64,000 nucleotides of DNA from Paraburkholderia caledonica NBRC 102488 (GCF_000685095.1 NZ_BAYE01000007.1:310001-374000), one strand, 5' to 3'; positions 28,266 through 37,930 are shown, numbered from the stretch's first letter. Program-made: numbers and translations. Notes: generated by a model not told the origin, from the letters alone.

Positions 28266-28901
28266 TTACTGCTTATGCGGCGCGTGCTCGAGCATCGCAT
28301 CGGCGATACGATGGTTGCCGTTTTCCTTCAGCGCTTCGGCTGCGCCCTCAATATCGCGTGCGTCCTTGTTCTGGCTTAGCTTGCTCTTGCCGACGAGCCG
28401 GGTGATCTCGATCTCCAGGCCGACAATCGCTTTGAGCATGGTGTGGATATATTCGCTCGGCGCGTCTCCCATTTTCCACGGGCGAGGCTGGCCCGCCTCA
28501 TGTGTGCGAGTCAGGCGCGCCACGACGCCTCGCACGTATTTTTCATCGTCGCGAATCGTGATGCGGCCGTGCGCGTGTACCACCACGTAATTCCACGTGG
28601 GCACCTGTCTGTGCGTTTCCTGCTTGCTCGGGTACCACGTCGGCGAAATATAGGCATCGCCCGCATGGAAGATGACGAGCACTTCATCGCCGTTAGTCAC
28701 GTCCTGCCACAGCCGATTGTTTCGCGCGACGTGCGCGTGCAGCACGCCGAATTCGCCTTCTTCCGGCGCTAGTTCGAACGGAATGTGATTCGCGTCCAGA
28801 CCGCTCGTGCCGTGAGTGATCAGCGTGCCGAAGGGATTGTGCGCGATCAACGCATGCAGCACGTCTTTGCGCGCTTCGTTGAAATGGTCGGGTACGTACA
28901 T
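28266..28901 (-). CDS. PaiB-type FMN-binding protein
   Basis: A 211-aa protein matching the PaiB family in length and sequence: it starts MYVPDHFNEARKDVLHALIAHNPFGTLIT and contains DEVLVIFHAGDAYISPTWYPSK, the family's signature segment. Members adopt the split-barrel flavin-binding fold and are annotated as negative regulators of sporulation and protease genes in Bacillus; in proteobacteria the role is unclear and may be flavin- or heme-linked redox. The ATG at 28901 is chosen because CGGAG lies five bases upstream; the frame is open for 52 more codons. It appears unrelated to polysaccharide synthesis and may be an inserted single gene. Confidence 0.85.
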   Translation of the reverse strand: MYVPDHFNEARKDVLHALIAHNPFGTLITHGTSGLDANHIPFELAPEEGEFGVLHAHVARNNRLWQDVTNGDEVLVIFHAGDAYISPTWYPSKQETHRQVPTWNYVVVHAHGRITIRDDEKYVRGVVARLTRTHEAGQPRPWKMGDAPSEYIHTMLKAIVGLEIEITRLVGKSKLSQNKDARDIEGAAEALKENGNHRIADAMLEHAPHKQ

Positions 28902-29015
28902 GGCTGCTCCGTTGAGTTCTGTACGCAGTGTGCGCCAAAACTCGTTTGGCCTGTAGAGCCAGCTTCGGGCGATTTCTTCAGGCCAGAGTCGCAGCGTCGC
29001 GTGTCGGTGTCTCGT

Positions 29016-29056
29016 GAAAAACAAATGGCCTCCCGCCAGAGAGCGGCGGGAGGCCA
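29016..29056 (-). terminator. Rho-independent terminator of the glycosidase lipoprotein gene
   Basis: Reading on the minus strand, a perfect 12-bp stem (TGGCCTCCCGCC and GGCGGGAGGCCA arms at 29045-29056 and 29026-29037) with a seven-base loop is followed by TTTGTTTTT. It lies 28 bases past the stop at 29085. Confidence 0.9.
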
Positions 29057-29084
29057 ATTCCTACATCGGACGCAGGCAGGCGGA

Positions 29085-30644
29085 TCAGCTATCCGCGTGG
29101 CCCGACGTAAAGTTCGAGAATGCGCCGTACGGCGGATTCAGCGCGGTCCCGTTTGTCATAATGCCGAACGTGTTGTTGCCGCTATCGAGCACGTAGTACA
29201 TGACGGACTGAATGTTGTGCGTCTTGCGTGCCGCATAGAACGAGCCCAATTGCGACGTAATGTAATTCGCTCGATATGTTTGCGTCTGCTCCGGGCCGGT
29301 GTTCCACTCAGTGATGAAGAACGGCACACCGTACCGGGCCTTGCAGTACGCAGGCAGGTTGATGCCCGGACCAGCGCCATCGGTACCGATGTTGAAAATG
29401 TCGCCGTACACTTCATAGTTGTGCCATGTCGTGATATCCCAGCGCACCTTCGGATAGCCGCCGCTGCCGTCGGGTTGCATGCCGTCCCACAGCGCGTCCG
29501 AGGCACCGACGTCGGCGACGCAGAAGTTGATACCGCATTTCGCGCCGGGCTGCGCGGCTTTCACTCCGTCGATCATGCCGCGCATCGCGCCACGCATGGT
29601 GGGCCAGTTCGCATTGTTGAAGTCGAGGGCCTTCGTTCCTGCGTTCGTCGAATCGATGATGATCGCCCTGTCGCGCGTCAACTCGTTACCGCATTCGTAG
29701 AACGTCACGCCGTAGGGCTTGAGCGCGTTGGCGATCGTGAATGCCGGTCCATACGTGGCGTTATACGCGGCGGATTCGCCTGCGAGCAGTTTGCCGTTGC
29801 TGTCGTAAAGACCCAGGTTGACCAGCACGAGCAGCGTCATACCGGCCGACTGGAACGCCTGTGCCAGTTTAACCACGGCATTCAATTGATTCGGATCTGC
29901 TGTGCAGCCGACGCGGTAGCTCGTGCAGCCCAGGCCCTTCAGGATCGACACGAGTTGCGTCGGCGTGTACGGGTAGTCGAAGTGACCGTTGATGCCAAAG
30001 AAGCTTCCGGCGGTCGCGGCGGTGGCAATGCGCGGATCGCTACATGGCAACCATTGGGAGGCCACCTCTGCATTCGCATAGAACTGTCCGCTGGTGTTGC
30101 GGCAATAGATCTTGCCGCCGTACCAGAGCACCAGCGACACGTTGTAGTTGTTGCCCACAACTGCGCCGTTCCGGGAGATAACACCGTTGGTCAGCGTCCA
30201 CACGGCGCCGGTCTTGTCGACAATGTTGGGAGCCGACGGCATCGTCGTACCGTCCGGCGACGTCGTACCTTGTCGCGGGTCACTCGTAGACTGCCACGTC
30301 GACCCGGTCCATTGGTAAAACTGTGAGCTGGTGTTCTCGACGTAAATGTTGCCGTTGAAGCACAGCGCGAGAATCACGTTGTAGTTGTTCCCGGCCTTCG
30401 CGCCATTGCGATAGGCGACGCCGCCCGAAAGAGTCCAGGTGGCGCCCGAGCCGTCGATCAGGGATGTCGCCGGCGGCATCGCGGCGCCGTTCGGCGACGT
30501 GCTTTTGGCCGTTGCGTTCGCCTTTTGCGCCGCAGAATTAGCGGTAATTGTGCCGCCTTCTTCTGCGCCGCCGCCACATGCGCTCAAAATAACGCTTCCG
30601 CTCAGTGCCGTCAGTGCGCCAATAAACTGTCGTCTTTTCAACAT
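29085..30644 (-). CDS. Lipoprotein glycoside hydrolase, clan GH-A-like, with duplicated N-terminal module
   Basis: A 519-aa lipoprotein: MLKRRQFIGALTALSGSVILSAC has a lipobox LSAC (Cys23) behind a twin-arginine-like start. Two tandem modules follow (about 52-124 and 129-206), each with GAxWTL, SRNG/YRNG, GNNYNV and SGQFY/SSQFY steps; they are probably glycan-binding or scaffold units. The catalytic barrel (about 214-510) starts FFGINGHFDYPYTPTQ. Its likely acid/base is E321 in YECGNELTRD and nucleophile E446 in FFITEWNTG, the NE/E layout of clan GH-A. It may degrade or trim the exopolysaccharide at the cell surface. A promoter lies just upstream (30682-30710) and a terminator just downstream, so it is monocistronic. 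Confidence 0.82.
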   Translation of the reverse strand: MLKRRQFIGALTALSGSVILSACGGGAEEGGTITANSAAQKANATAKSTSPNGAAMPPATSLIDGSGATWTLSGGVAYRNGAKAGNNYNVILALCFNGNIYVENTSSQFYQWTGSTWQSTSDPRQGTTSPDGTTMPSAPNIVDKTGAVWTLTNGVISRNGAVVGNNYNVSLVLWYGGKIYCRNTSGQFYANAEVASQWLPCSDPRIATAATAGSFFGINGHFDYPYTPTQLVSILKGLGCTSYRVGCTADPNQLNAVVKLAQAFQSAGMTLLVLVNLGLYDSNGKLLAGESAAYNATYGPAFTIANALKPYGVTFYECGNELTRDRAIIIDSTNAGTKALDFNNANWPTMRGAMRGMIDGVKAAQPGAKCGINFCVADVGASDALWDGMQPDGSGGYPKVRWDITTWHNYEVYGDIFNIGTDGAGPGINLPAYCKARYGVPFFITEWNTGPEQTQTYRANYITSQLGSFYAARKTHNIQSVMYYVLDSGNNTFGIMTNGTALNPPYGAFSNFTSGHADS

Positions 30645-31500
30645 TTTGAATTATCCGCTATCGAAAAAAACCCCGAAAAAATTTATAAATTCATTCTTGT
30701 ATTTTGTTAATTACTGATCTTGAAACCAGAAAATCTTTATTTTTATTCGCACTACTGATGGTCGATAAAATCTCAGTGCTATTTGGTGCGTTATGCCGTG
30801 CGTCTGCCGAACCGGTACGCGCCGCTTCAATGAACGAGGCGGTTCAAAGAAACGCGCACGAGCCAGTCGAAACGGCCGGGCCGATTCGCGCGTCGGGGAT
30901 TCATCAACAGTGGGGTCAACCGAACGATTTGCCGGAACCGCGGATCAGAACGGTGTCCGTGCAAACGTTTGCCGGGAAGCGAACCCGCAGTGCGTAAAAT
31001 TTGCGGGGTTGCTACTGCGAACGGGGTAGATCTTACCCGCAACAGTGGTCGGACAAAACGAGAAATAGCAAATTCCCGCCAGAAAGCAAGATCGTTTCCG
31101 ATTTGGCGGCTTGTCCCGAATAAGTTTTACTTTCTCCTTATCGTATGGGGACTGGTCGCCCTGCATTTTTTTCGCTTTGACCCCACGAGGCGGAGGTCAT
31201 ATTTTCCGCTTTCATGCGCATCAGGTTAGCTTCCCGCCGCCACTTCGGCGCCGGGCAAATCGACACGGTTGCATATGTTCAGCACTTTCGGACACTGGCG
31301 CGCGGGGCTCCCTCAGATTGGCGCGTTCTAAGGTGATGCGACTTCGCAAAACGATTTGGTGCATGCTAAGCTGAACTTAAAGATGGAGCGTTAATTAACT
31401 CAATACTGGTTTAGGCGTTTGAATGATGGGCATTGTAAATGTCCGTGTATTCGCCTGAGCGTGTTGTTTTCGCGCGTGAAGCTTGACCGGAGATTGTCGA
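30645..31500. other. Divergent intergenic region, about 850 bases
   Basis: It separates the glycosidase lipoprotein gene (minus) from a glycosyltransferase (plus). The first 80 bases are strongly A+T-rich and hold the minus-strand promoter listed separately. The remainder contains no convincing gene: open frames such as 30704-30997 lack a ribosome-binding site and protein-like composition. A TTAATTAA stretch lies near 31391. Otherwise nothing is identified. Confidence 0.55.
30682..30710 (-). promoter_or_regulatory. Probable sigma-70 promoter of the glycosidase lipoprotein gene
   Basis: On the minus strand TTAACA (30710-30705) and TATAAA (30687-30682) are separated by exactly 17 bases in an A+T-rich stretch, about 40 bases upstream of the start codon at 30644. 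Confidence 0.6.
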
Positions 31501-32616
31501 ATGTCGCAGGTCATTGACAAAACCAGTTACGCGACTGGAAAAAACGAAGTGAAAAGACGGCCTCGAGTATTAATGTGCCCTTTTAGAAATCCTACAAACC
31601 GCTACATCGACATTCAGAAGGATCTATATAGATCCGCCGGCTACGATGTGTTGCCGCTGTCAATCAGGGGACTGCTGAGCGGCGGGTTCGCCGATCTGCT
31701 AAAGCCGGAGAACATGCTGGTATTTCATTGGCTTGAATACCGGGCGTTCAGGCGTCAGAAAGGCACGGCACAACTTAGCGTGACCGGCTGCCTGCTACTG
31801 GCGTTCTACTGTTTATTGATGTTGATCGGGCGAGCCAAGGTCGTGTGTTTCGTGCATGACCAGGCAGTGCACGATACGGTCGGCCTCAACAGGCGCCTGT
31901 CTATGCGGATCATTGCGTTCGTACATCGTCTTGCCGATGTCCGCGTTGTGCACGCGCCGGATTTTCAGGGCCGCTACAGTGCGCAGTATTTACCTCATCC
32001 GCTCTATTGGGACGCTCCCGGCCATCCGCCAGGTACGGCGAAGGCCCGCAGCGCGGCGCCGCTTTATACGATGCTCGGCGTGATTCGTCCATATAAGCAG
32101 ATCGACGCGGTACTCGACGTCTGGCCGGGCGATTGCAAACTGCACGTCGCCGGCCACGGTACCGAAGCTTATCTCGCGACGCTGAACGAAATCATCGACA
32201 GGAAAGCGCTGCGAGAAGTCGTGCGCATCGATTCGAAGTTTTTAACCGACGCAGAGTTCGCGCAAAGCATTGCGCAGAGCGATGTGTTGATCTTGCCGCA
32301 CGCGGTCGACTCCATGCTCGTCAGCGGCGTCTTCTTTGAAGCCATTGGTCTCGTGCCGGTGCTGATCGCACGATCGACACCTTTCATGGCGTGGGCCGCG
32401 AGGAGGTTCGAGAACGTCATGCTGTTCGATGACGTAAGCGAGCTCCCCGCGATTCTGCAGTCGGTCAATGAGTCGTGGCGGACCATTGCCAGCAATGCGG
32501 CCAAGCGCAAAGCTGTCGACGAGTTCGGCTGGAATGCCTGCTGCCGGCAGTACGCGCAGTTTTTCGAGTCGGTCGTGGGACATGCGAACGCTGTCGAAAA
32601 GCCGGTAACTGAGTGA
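31501..32616 (+). CDS. Glycosyltransferase, GT-B fold
   Basis: A 371-aa protein beginning at ATG 31501; CGGAG lies about nine bases upstream, and a TTG 18 bases earlier is a weaker alternative. PRVLMCPFRNPTNRYIDIQKDLYRSAGYDVLPLS is an N-terminal strand-helix unit. A hydrophobic helix, VTGCLLLAFYCLLMLIGRAKVVCFVHD, is probably membrane-associated, as in GumK/GT70-like and related transferases. PLYTMLGVIRPYKQIDAVLDVW is the donor-half strand. The segment corresponding to E-x7-E is MLVSGVFFEAIGLVPVLIA, keeping only the second Glu. A role in adding a sugar to the lipid-linked acceptor at the membrane face is likely. The sugar is unknown. Confidence 0.7.
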   Translation: MSQVIDKTSYATGKNEVKRRPRVLMCPFRNPTNRYIDIQKDLYRSAGYDVLPLSIRGLLSGGFADLLKPENMLVFHWLEYRAFRRQKGTAQLSVTGCLLLAFYCLLMLIGRAKVVCFVHDQAVHDTVGLNRRLSMRIIAFVHRLADVRVVHAPDFQGRYSAQYLPHPLYWDAPGHPPGTAKARSAAPLYTMLGVIRPYKQIDAVLDVWPGDCKLHVAGHGTEAYLATLNEIIDRKALREVVRIDSKFLTDAEFAQSIAQSDVLILPHAVDSMLVSGVFFEAIGLVPVLIARSTPFMAWAARRFENVMLFDDVSELPAILQSVNESWRTIASNAAKRKAVDEFGWNACCRQYAQFFESVVGHANAVEKPVTE

Positions 32617-32734
32617 CGCTGTGAGCCGGTAGCGCGTTGTTACGCTGTTAGTTAGCCGAGGCCGTGTTAGTCGCGGCGGTTATCCGCTGCGGTTCTGCAG
32701 CCGCCAAGCGGTTTGCGTGCGACAACCTGCTTTG

Positions 32735-33709
32735 CTATCGCGTGAGTGACGCCGTCTTCGTCGCAAAGATATCGACGTAATTGAGCGGGTCGTCGCGCCA
32801 TTCTGTAATTGTGCTCCGCAGGCGCGCTGCGATTGTTCGCATTGGTTCCGTCTCGGCTGGCTTTCCCGCCTTTGCGTCGGTTTCTTCAACCTTGCCGTAT
32901 GTGAAGTGCTCCTCAAGAAACTGGAGGACGACGTTGGGATCGCCCCCTAACCGCGCCATATGATACGGCGACCATTCCACGAGGATCGCATCGGCTTTCG
33001 CAAGGGTCTTGCTGCCGCCAGCAAACACATAGGGCTCCGCACCCTGGGTATCGACTTTCGCAAAGACAGGGCCTGACAACTGAATAGGAAGATCATCCAG
33101 TCTTGCGCAACGCACTTCGATGATCTTGCGACCCACCTCGTTCTGTTTCGCCGGAAGGTCGGTTTCGATGTGGAGGCGGTGATCGCCCAGATTGCCGTCG
33201 GCAATCTCGAAGGGCAGTACTTCCTCGCGTTCGTGCAACGCGAGTTGGAAAGTCTCTATGTTGGGTGACGGGCAATTTTCCGCAATGTTGCGCAGAAGAT
33301 TGCGGTAGTTGACCGGTTCCGGTTCGAACGCATAACACTTCACGCGCTCGTTGTGCTGCGCAATCGGTATGGTCGTCATCCCGATGTTCGCGCCGATGTC
33401 GAGATATGTCCCTCCCGAACCGGCGAAGAATAATTTCAACTTGTCCGAGAGCTCAGGCGCCCAACGTCCGGTCTCGGCGTACTTCTTCAGAATGCTCAGG
33501 TCATTCGAACTGCTGACCATCGTGCCGTACTGTCCATTTGCCGAGAACCGTACAACATTCAGCTTCCGTGAGAGGCTGGACAAGTAGAGATAGCCATACT
33601 CTCTCGCGAGCGAGTTATCCTCGAGGAGGGACTTTGCCATCACATGCCGAAGCCTCAAGGGAAGCATCGAGGTTACAGCGCCAGCGGCGGAGAGGACGAG
33701 TTTCTTCAT
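32735..33709 (-). CDS. FkbM-family SAM-dependent methyltransferase
   Basis: A 324-aa protein with the FkbM layout. The AdoMet-binding glycine motif is YLDIGANIG (residues 102-110), followed by VKCYAFEPEPVNYRNLLRNI, where the EPEP acidic loop binds the ribose. FAKVDTQGAEPYVFAGG is the family's conserved VDxQGAE segment. FkbM enzymes O-methylate sugars or polyketides, and in polysaccharide loci they usually methylate a sugar hydroxyl. The N-terminal 90 residues form an extra domain starting with a weakly hydrophobic helix. It is transcribed towards the convergent glycosyltransferase gene, whose end is about 120 bases away. I am sure of the family and not of the substrate. Confidence 0.86.
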   Translation of the reverse strand: MKKLVLSAAGAVTSMLPLRLRHVMAKSLLEDNSLAREYGYLYLSSLSRKLNVVRFSANGQYGTMVSSSNDLSILKKYAETGRWAPELSDKLKLFFAGSGGTYLDIGANIGMTTIPIAQHNERVKCYAFEPEPVNYRNLLRNIAENCPSPNIETFQLALHEREEVLPFEIADGNLGDHRLHIETDLPAKQNEVGRKIIEVRCARLDDLPIQLSGPVFAKVDTQGAEPYVFAGGSKTLAKADAILVEWSPYHMARLGGDPNVVLQFLEEHFTYGKVEETDAKAGKPAETEPMRTIAARLRSTITEWRDDPLNYVDIFATKTASLTR

Positions 33710-33925
33710 GAGAAACAGAATACAGCAACCCTATTTCTACAGTGTTTTCACATCTCCTCGCTTTCGGCAAAGGCATCAACGAAATCGGCCAGGCTTGGTA
33801 AGCGGACGACACAACACGAATGCAACGTCGCGCTGATTAGGCAAGAGGCCACGTGATCGCTATACGAGCGACGCAACTGTAGCTAACAGTTGATCTAGCG
33901 TCGCGCCGCGAACCCGCGGCCGATG

Positions 33926-35458
33926 TCAGGCGGTGCGGAAAACCGACACGGCCGTGCGCAATTGCTGCGCTTGATGTTCGAGAGAGCCGGCGGCCGCAGC
34001 CGCCTCTTCGACTAACGCGGCGTTCTGCTGCGTCACTTCGTCCATCTGCGTGATCGCCTGATTGATCTGCTCAATGCCGCGGCTCTGTTCGTGCGACGCC
34101 GACGCGATCTCGCCCATGATGTCCGTCACCCGCTGAATCGCGATGCCGACCTTCTCCATGGTTTCCCCTGCGCTCGCGACGAGTTCGGCTCCGGTCTCGA
34201 CCCGCGAGCCCGATGCCTCGATGAGCGCCTTGATATCTTTGGCGGCACTCGACGATCTTTGCGCGAGACTGCGGACTTCGCTTGCGACGACGGCAAAACC
34301 CCGGCCTTCCTCGCCCGCTCGCGCGGCCTCGACCGCCGCGTTGAGCGCAAGAATGTTCGTCTGAAACGCGATGCCTTCAATGATGCCGATGATCTCGGCG
34401 ATTTTTCCCGAACTCTCCTGGATCCCGCTCATCGTGTCCACCACTTGTCCCACGATCCTGCGTCCTTCGAGCGCGACCTGATTGGCATTGTCGGCGAGTC
34501 CGTTCGCTTGCCTCGCGTTTTCCGAGTTCTGCTTGACGGTCGCGGTCAGTTCTTCAATGCTCGCTGCCGTTTCCTGCAGCGATGCGGCTTGCTGCTCGGT
34601 CCGTGCCGAGAGGTCCGTGTTGCCCGCTGCGATCTGACTCGTCCCACTCATTACGGCCTCGGAGCTCGTGCCGATGCGGACCACCATGTCGAGCAATGAC
34701 TGCCGCATGCGTGCCACCGATGCGAGCAAGCTCGTTTCATTAGCGCCCGTAACGACGATCGGAAGACTCAGGTCGCCGACCGACATGCGGTGCATGGCCT
34801 GCGAAACGTCGGCGGGTTCGCCGCCAAGTGCGCCGGTCACGCGGCGAATGATTTGCCAGGCAAGTGCCGCAATACCCAGAATCGCAACCGAGATCAGGGT
34901 GATGAGGAACGCGCCCGTCCGCCAGAACGTCGCGCTGATATCGGTGGTGAAGATGCCAGTTCCAATCCACCATCCCCACGGCTTGAACTCGACCAGTCCG
35001 TTGATCTTTTCTACCATCTCGCCGCTGGTGGGGTGCTTGGCCAGCACCGTCATGATCGGAATATGTTCGCGGGCGAGCATTTCACGGTAGAGGTCGCCGT
35101 CGGGACGTCCGTCGGGTGCTTTTCCTACGTTGATCTTGCCGACGGTCGAAGCCTTGCGGTGTACCAGCGTGAGGCCGTCGGGAAGCCGAGCCCAGAAGTA
35201 GCTCTCGTCCGAATAGTTCAGTTGACTCAAGGCCTCTTTCGTCGCGGACTGCGCCTGTTCGGTCGTCAATTTCCCGGCCACTTCCTGGTCGTGGTAGTAC
35301 GAAGCGAGGTGTTCTGCCATTCGCAGCAGATTGGTGATCTGTGCGCGCTTGTCGTCGAGCATCGCCTGTCTGACGCTGTAAAGACTGTAGGAACCGACAA
35401 CCAGGAGCGCGACGAGCGCCGCGAGTGCAAGCATCGTCAGCCGCGTGGAGACCTTCAT
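33926..35458 (-). CDS. Methyl-accepting chemotaxis protein with single Cache sensor
   Basis: A 510-aa chemoreceptor. First transmembrane helix about 8-28 (LAALVALLVVGSYSLYS). The periplasmic sCache-type domain (about 35-180) contains YFWARLPDGLTLVHR and GWWIGTGIFTTDI, signatures of Cache_2 sensors that bind small acids. A second helix (about 190-210) is followed by HAMP, then the signalling hairpin with the invariant tip ILALNAAVEAARAGEEGRGFAVVASEVR. Methylation helices contain several Glu/Gln pairs. No C-terminal CheR-tethering pentapeptide is evident. The ATG at 35458 follows GAGG, and the frame extends 42 codons upstream without coding character. It is an orphan receptor here, with no che genes beside it. 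Confidence 0.92.
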   Translation of the reverse strand: MKVSTRLTMLALAALVALLVVGSYSLYSVRQAMLDDKRAQITNLLRMAEHLASYYHDQEVAGKLTTEQAQSATKEALSQLNYSDESYFWARLPDGLTLVHRKASTVGKINVGKAPDGRPDGDLYREMLAREHIPIMTVLAKHPTSGEMVEKINGLVEFKPWGWWIGTGIFTTDISATFWRTGAFLITLISVAILGIAALAWQIIRRVTGALGGEPADVSQAMHRMSVGDLSLPIVVTGANETSLLASVARMRQSLLDMVVRIGTSSEAVMSGTSQIAAGNTDLSARTEQQAASLQETAASIEELTATVKQNSENARQANGLADNANQVALEGRRIVGQVVDTMSGIQESSGKIAEIIGIIEGIAFQTNILALNAAVEAARAGEEGRGFAVVASEVRSLAQRSSSAAKDIKALIEASGSRVETGAELVASAGETMEKVGIAIQRVTDIMGEIASASHEQSRGIEQINQAITQMDEVTQQNAALVEEAAAAAGSLEHQAQQLRTAVSVFRTA

Positions 35459-35733
35459 TAGAAACCTCAATTGTTCAGTGATCCCGCCGCCGAAGCAGGG
35501 TAAAGAGCGCGCAGGTTTCTCATCAACGGCACGGCGCGCCGATACTGTATAAGGGTTTCTATTGATTCGATGACGCGCGCCCATCGGCGGAGCAGGAAGG
35601 GGCGCGAAAATCTTGCGACTGAGCAGGTCGGGTTTTCCCTGCCATCGGCGCCGGGTATCAAGTCAAAGCGAGCTGGTGGTCTAGCCCGTGACGAGCCCGA
35701 TCAGGTAAATCTCAACTGTCCCCACATCCCTTC

Positions 35734-35762
35734 TTGAATTTGTCACCACCCGTCCATATAAT
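35734..35762 (+). promoter_or_regulatory. Sigma-70 promoter of groESL
   Basis: TTGAAT (35734-35739) and a perfect TATAAT (35757-35762) are separated by 17 bases. The -10 box abuts the CIRCE operator, so HrcA binding would block RNA polymerase directly. Confidence 0.85.
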
Positions 35763-35788
35763 TAGCACTCGCTGCACGAGAGTGCTAA
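35762..35788. promoter_or_regulatory. CIRCE operator (HrcA binding site)
   Basis: TTAGCACTC (35762-35770), a nine-base spacer and GAGTGCTAA (35780-35788) match the CIRCE consensus exactly. It marks HrcA-type heat-shock control of groES-groEL. Confidence 0.97.
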
Positions 35789-35860
35789 CAACTTCGCCGG
35801 TTGGCTCGGCCAGCCGGGTTTTCCAAGCGTTCTTCAGTCTCAATCAAGAGAGGAGTATGT

Positions 35861-36151
35861 ATGAACCTTCGTCCTTTGCATGATCGCGTGATCGTCAAGC
35901 GTCTGGATCAAGAAACCAAGACCGCGTCGGGCATCGTGATCCCCGAAGCCGCAGCAGAAAAGCCGGATCAGGGCGAAATCCTGGCGGTCGGCCCGGGCAA
36001 GCGTGACGACAAGGGCGCACAGATCGCGCTCGACGTGAAGGTTGGCGACCGCGTCCTGTTCGGCAAGTATGCAGGCCAGACCGTCAAGGTCGACGGCAAC
36101 GAACTGCTCGTGATGCGCGAAGAAGACATCATGGCCGTGGTGCAGAAGTAA
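35861..36151 (+). CDS. groES: Co-chaperonin GroES
   Basis: A 96-aa protein of the standard GroES length: MNLRPLHDRVIVKRLDQETKTASGIVIPEAA includes the mobile loop (TASGIVIPEAA) that contacts GroEL, and the end EELLVMREEDIMAVV-like strand is conserved. It caps the GroEL ring in the cytoplasm. GAGAGGAG precedes the ATG. groEL follows after 53 bases, the usual bicistronic layout. Expression is controlled by the CIRCE-linked promoter 100 bases upstream. The codon bias is strong, as expected of a highly expressed gene. Confidence 0.98.
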   Translation: MNLRPLHDRVIVKRLDQETKTASGIVIPEAAAEKPDQGEILAVGPGKRDDKGAQIALDVKVGDRVLFGKYAGQTVKVDGNELLVMREEDIMAVVQK

Positions 36152-36204
36152 GCGCAAAGCCGCTACTTCACCGGTTATATCCCAAGAATTCAAGGAGTTA
36201 GAAG

Positions 36205-37845
36205 ATGGCAGCTAAAGACGTCGTATTCGGTGATTCCGCCCGTGCCAAGATGGTCGAAGGCGTGAACATCCTCGCGAATGCTGTGAAGGTCACGCTGGGT
36301 CCGAAGGGCCGCAACGTTGTCCTGGAACGCAGCTTCGGCGGCCCGACGGTCACCAAGGACGGTGTGTCGGTCGCGAAAGAGATCGAACTGAAAGACAAGC
36401 TCCAGAACATGGGCGCGCAAATGGTCAAGGAAGTGGCTTCCAAGACCAGCGACAACGCAGGTGACGGCACCACGACCGCAACGGTTCTGGCACAGTCGAT
36501 CGTCCGCGAAGGCATGAAGTACGTTGCATCGGGCATGAACCCGATGGACCTGAAGCGCGGTATCGACAAGGCTGTGACCGCCGCGATCGAAGAACTGCGC
36601 AAGATCAGCAAGCCGTGCACGACGAACAAGGAAATCGCACAAGTCGGCGCGATTTCGGCAAACAGCGACTCGTCGATCGGCGATCGTATCGCTGAAGCAA
36701 TGGACAAGGTCGGCAAGGAAGGCGTCATCACCGTCGAAGACGGCAAGTCGCTGCAAGACGAGCTGGACGTCGTCGAAGGTATGCAATTCGACCGCGGCTA
36801 CCTGTCGCCGTACTTCATCAACAACCCGGACAAGCAAGTTGCCGTGCTCGAGAACCCGTTCGTGCTGCTGCACGACAAGAAGGTCTCGAACATCCGCGAT
36901 CTGCTGCCGGTTCTGGAACAAGTCGCCAAGGCTGGCCGTCCGCTGCTGATCATCGCAGAAGACGTCGAAGGCGAAGCACTGGCAACGCTGGTGGTGAACA
37001 ACATCCGCGGCATTCTGAAGACGGTTGCCGTGAAGGCTCCGGGCTTCGGCGATCGCCGCAAGGCCATGCTGGAAGACATCGCGATCCTGACCGGCGGCCA
37101 GGTCATCGCTGAAGAAACCGGCCTGACGCTCGAAAAGGCAACGCTGGCAGAGCTGGGCCAGGCGAAGCGCATCGAAGTGGGCAAGGAAAACACGACGATC
37201 ATCGACGGCGCTGGCGAAGCTGCAAACATCGAAGCGCGTGTTAAGCAAGTCCGCACGCAAATCGAAGAAGCTACGTCGGACTACGACCGTGAAAAGCTGC
37301 AAGAGCGCGTTGCCAAGCTGGCAGGCGGCGTTGCAGTGATCAAGGTCGGCGCTGCGACCGAAGTCGAAATGAAGGAAAAGAAGGCACGTGTCGAAGACGC
37401 ACTGCACGCAACGCGCGCAGCTGTGGAAGAAGGCATCGTTGCTGGCGGCGGCGTTGCGCTGATCCGCGCACGTACGGCGATCGCCGGCCTGAAGGGCGCT
37501 AACGCCGATCAGGACGCAGGTATCAAGATCGTTCTGCGCGCAATGGAAGAGCCGCTGCGCCAGATCGTCACGAACGGCGGCGAAGAAGCCAGCGTCGTGG
37601 TGGCGGCAGTTGCTGCTGGCCAGGGCAACTACGGCTACAACGCAGCAACCGGCGAGTACGTCGACCTGGTTGACGCTGGTGTCGTGGACCCGACGAAGGT
37701 CACGCGCACTGCGCTGCAAAACGCAGCTTCGGTGGCAGGTCTCCTGCTGACGACCGACGCAGCTGTTTGCGAACTGCCGAAGGAAGACGCAGCGATGCCT
37801 GGCGGCATGCCCGGCGGCATGGGCGGCATGGGCATGGACATGTAA
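36205..37845 (+). CDS. groEL: Chaperonin GroEL
   Basis: A 546-aa GroEL of full family length. NAVKVTLGPKGRNVVLERSFGGPTVTKDGVSVAKEI and NAGDGTTTATVLAQSIV (about residues 82-98) form the ATP site, with D87 of DGTTT as the catalytic Asp. The apical domain is in the middle, and the tail is the flexible GGM repeat PGGMPGGMGGMGMDM. It folds cytoplasmic proteins with GroES. AAGGAG precedes the ATG. A strong intrinsic terminator follows the gene. The open frames on the opposite strand are codon-bias artefacts. Burkholderiales often carry several groESL copies; the CIRCE site suggests that this is the heat-shock copy. Confidence 0.98.
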   Translation: MAAKDVVFGDSARAKMVEGVNILANAVKVTLGPKGRNVVLERSFGGPTVTKDGVSVAKEIELKDKLQNMGAQMVKEVASKTSDNAGDGTTTATVLAQSIVREGMKYVASGMNPMDLKRGIDKAVTAAIEELRKISKPCTTNKEIAQVGAISANSDSSIGDRIAEAMDKVGKEGVITVEDGKSLQDELDVVEGMQFDRGYLSPYFINNPDKQVAVLENPFVLLHDKKVSNIRDLLPVLEQVAKAGRPLLIIAEDVEGEALATLVVNNIRGILKTVAVKAPGFGDRRKAMLEDIAILTGGQVIAEETGLTLEKATLAELGQAKRIEVGKENTTIIDGAGEAANIEARVKQVRTQIEEATSDYDREKLQERVAKLAGGVAVIKVGAATEVEMKEKKARVEDALHATRAAVEEGIVAGGGVALIRARTAIAGLKGANADQDAGIKIVLRAMEEPLRQIVTNGGEEASVVVAAVAAGQGNYGYNAATGEYVDLVDAGVVDPTKVTRTALQNAASVAGLLLTTDAAVCELPKEDAAMPGGMPGGMGGMGMDM

Positions 37846-37930
37846 TTTCATGTCTGCTCCCCGGTTGCGCCTCGCACAGAGGTTCAACCGCGAGCCCATG
37901 GAAAAGCGCGCCGCAAGGTGCGCTTGCCAA

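Noticed and set aside
28785..30326. Open frame of 513 codons on the plus strand opposite the glycosidase lipoprotein gene
   Set aside because: The minus-strand gene has a promoter, lipobox, catalytic motifs and a terminator; the plus-strand product is Arg/Val-rich without motifs.
30704..31029. Small open frames of 97 and 78 codons between the glycosidase and a glycosyltransferase
   Set aside because: They overlap each other in different frames, have no ribosome-binding sites and no recognisable motif.
36190..37899. Long open frame of 569 codons on the minus strand opposite groEL
   Set aside because: It is the mirror of groEL's strongly biased codon use; the product is a Cys/His/Arg-rich jumble with no domain, and groEL itself is certain.
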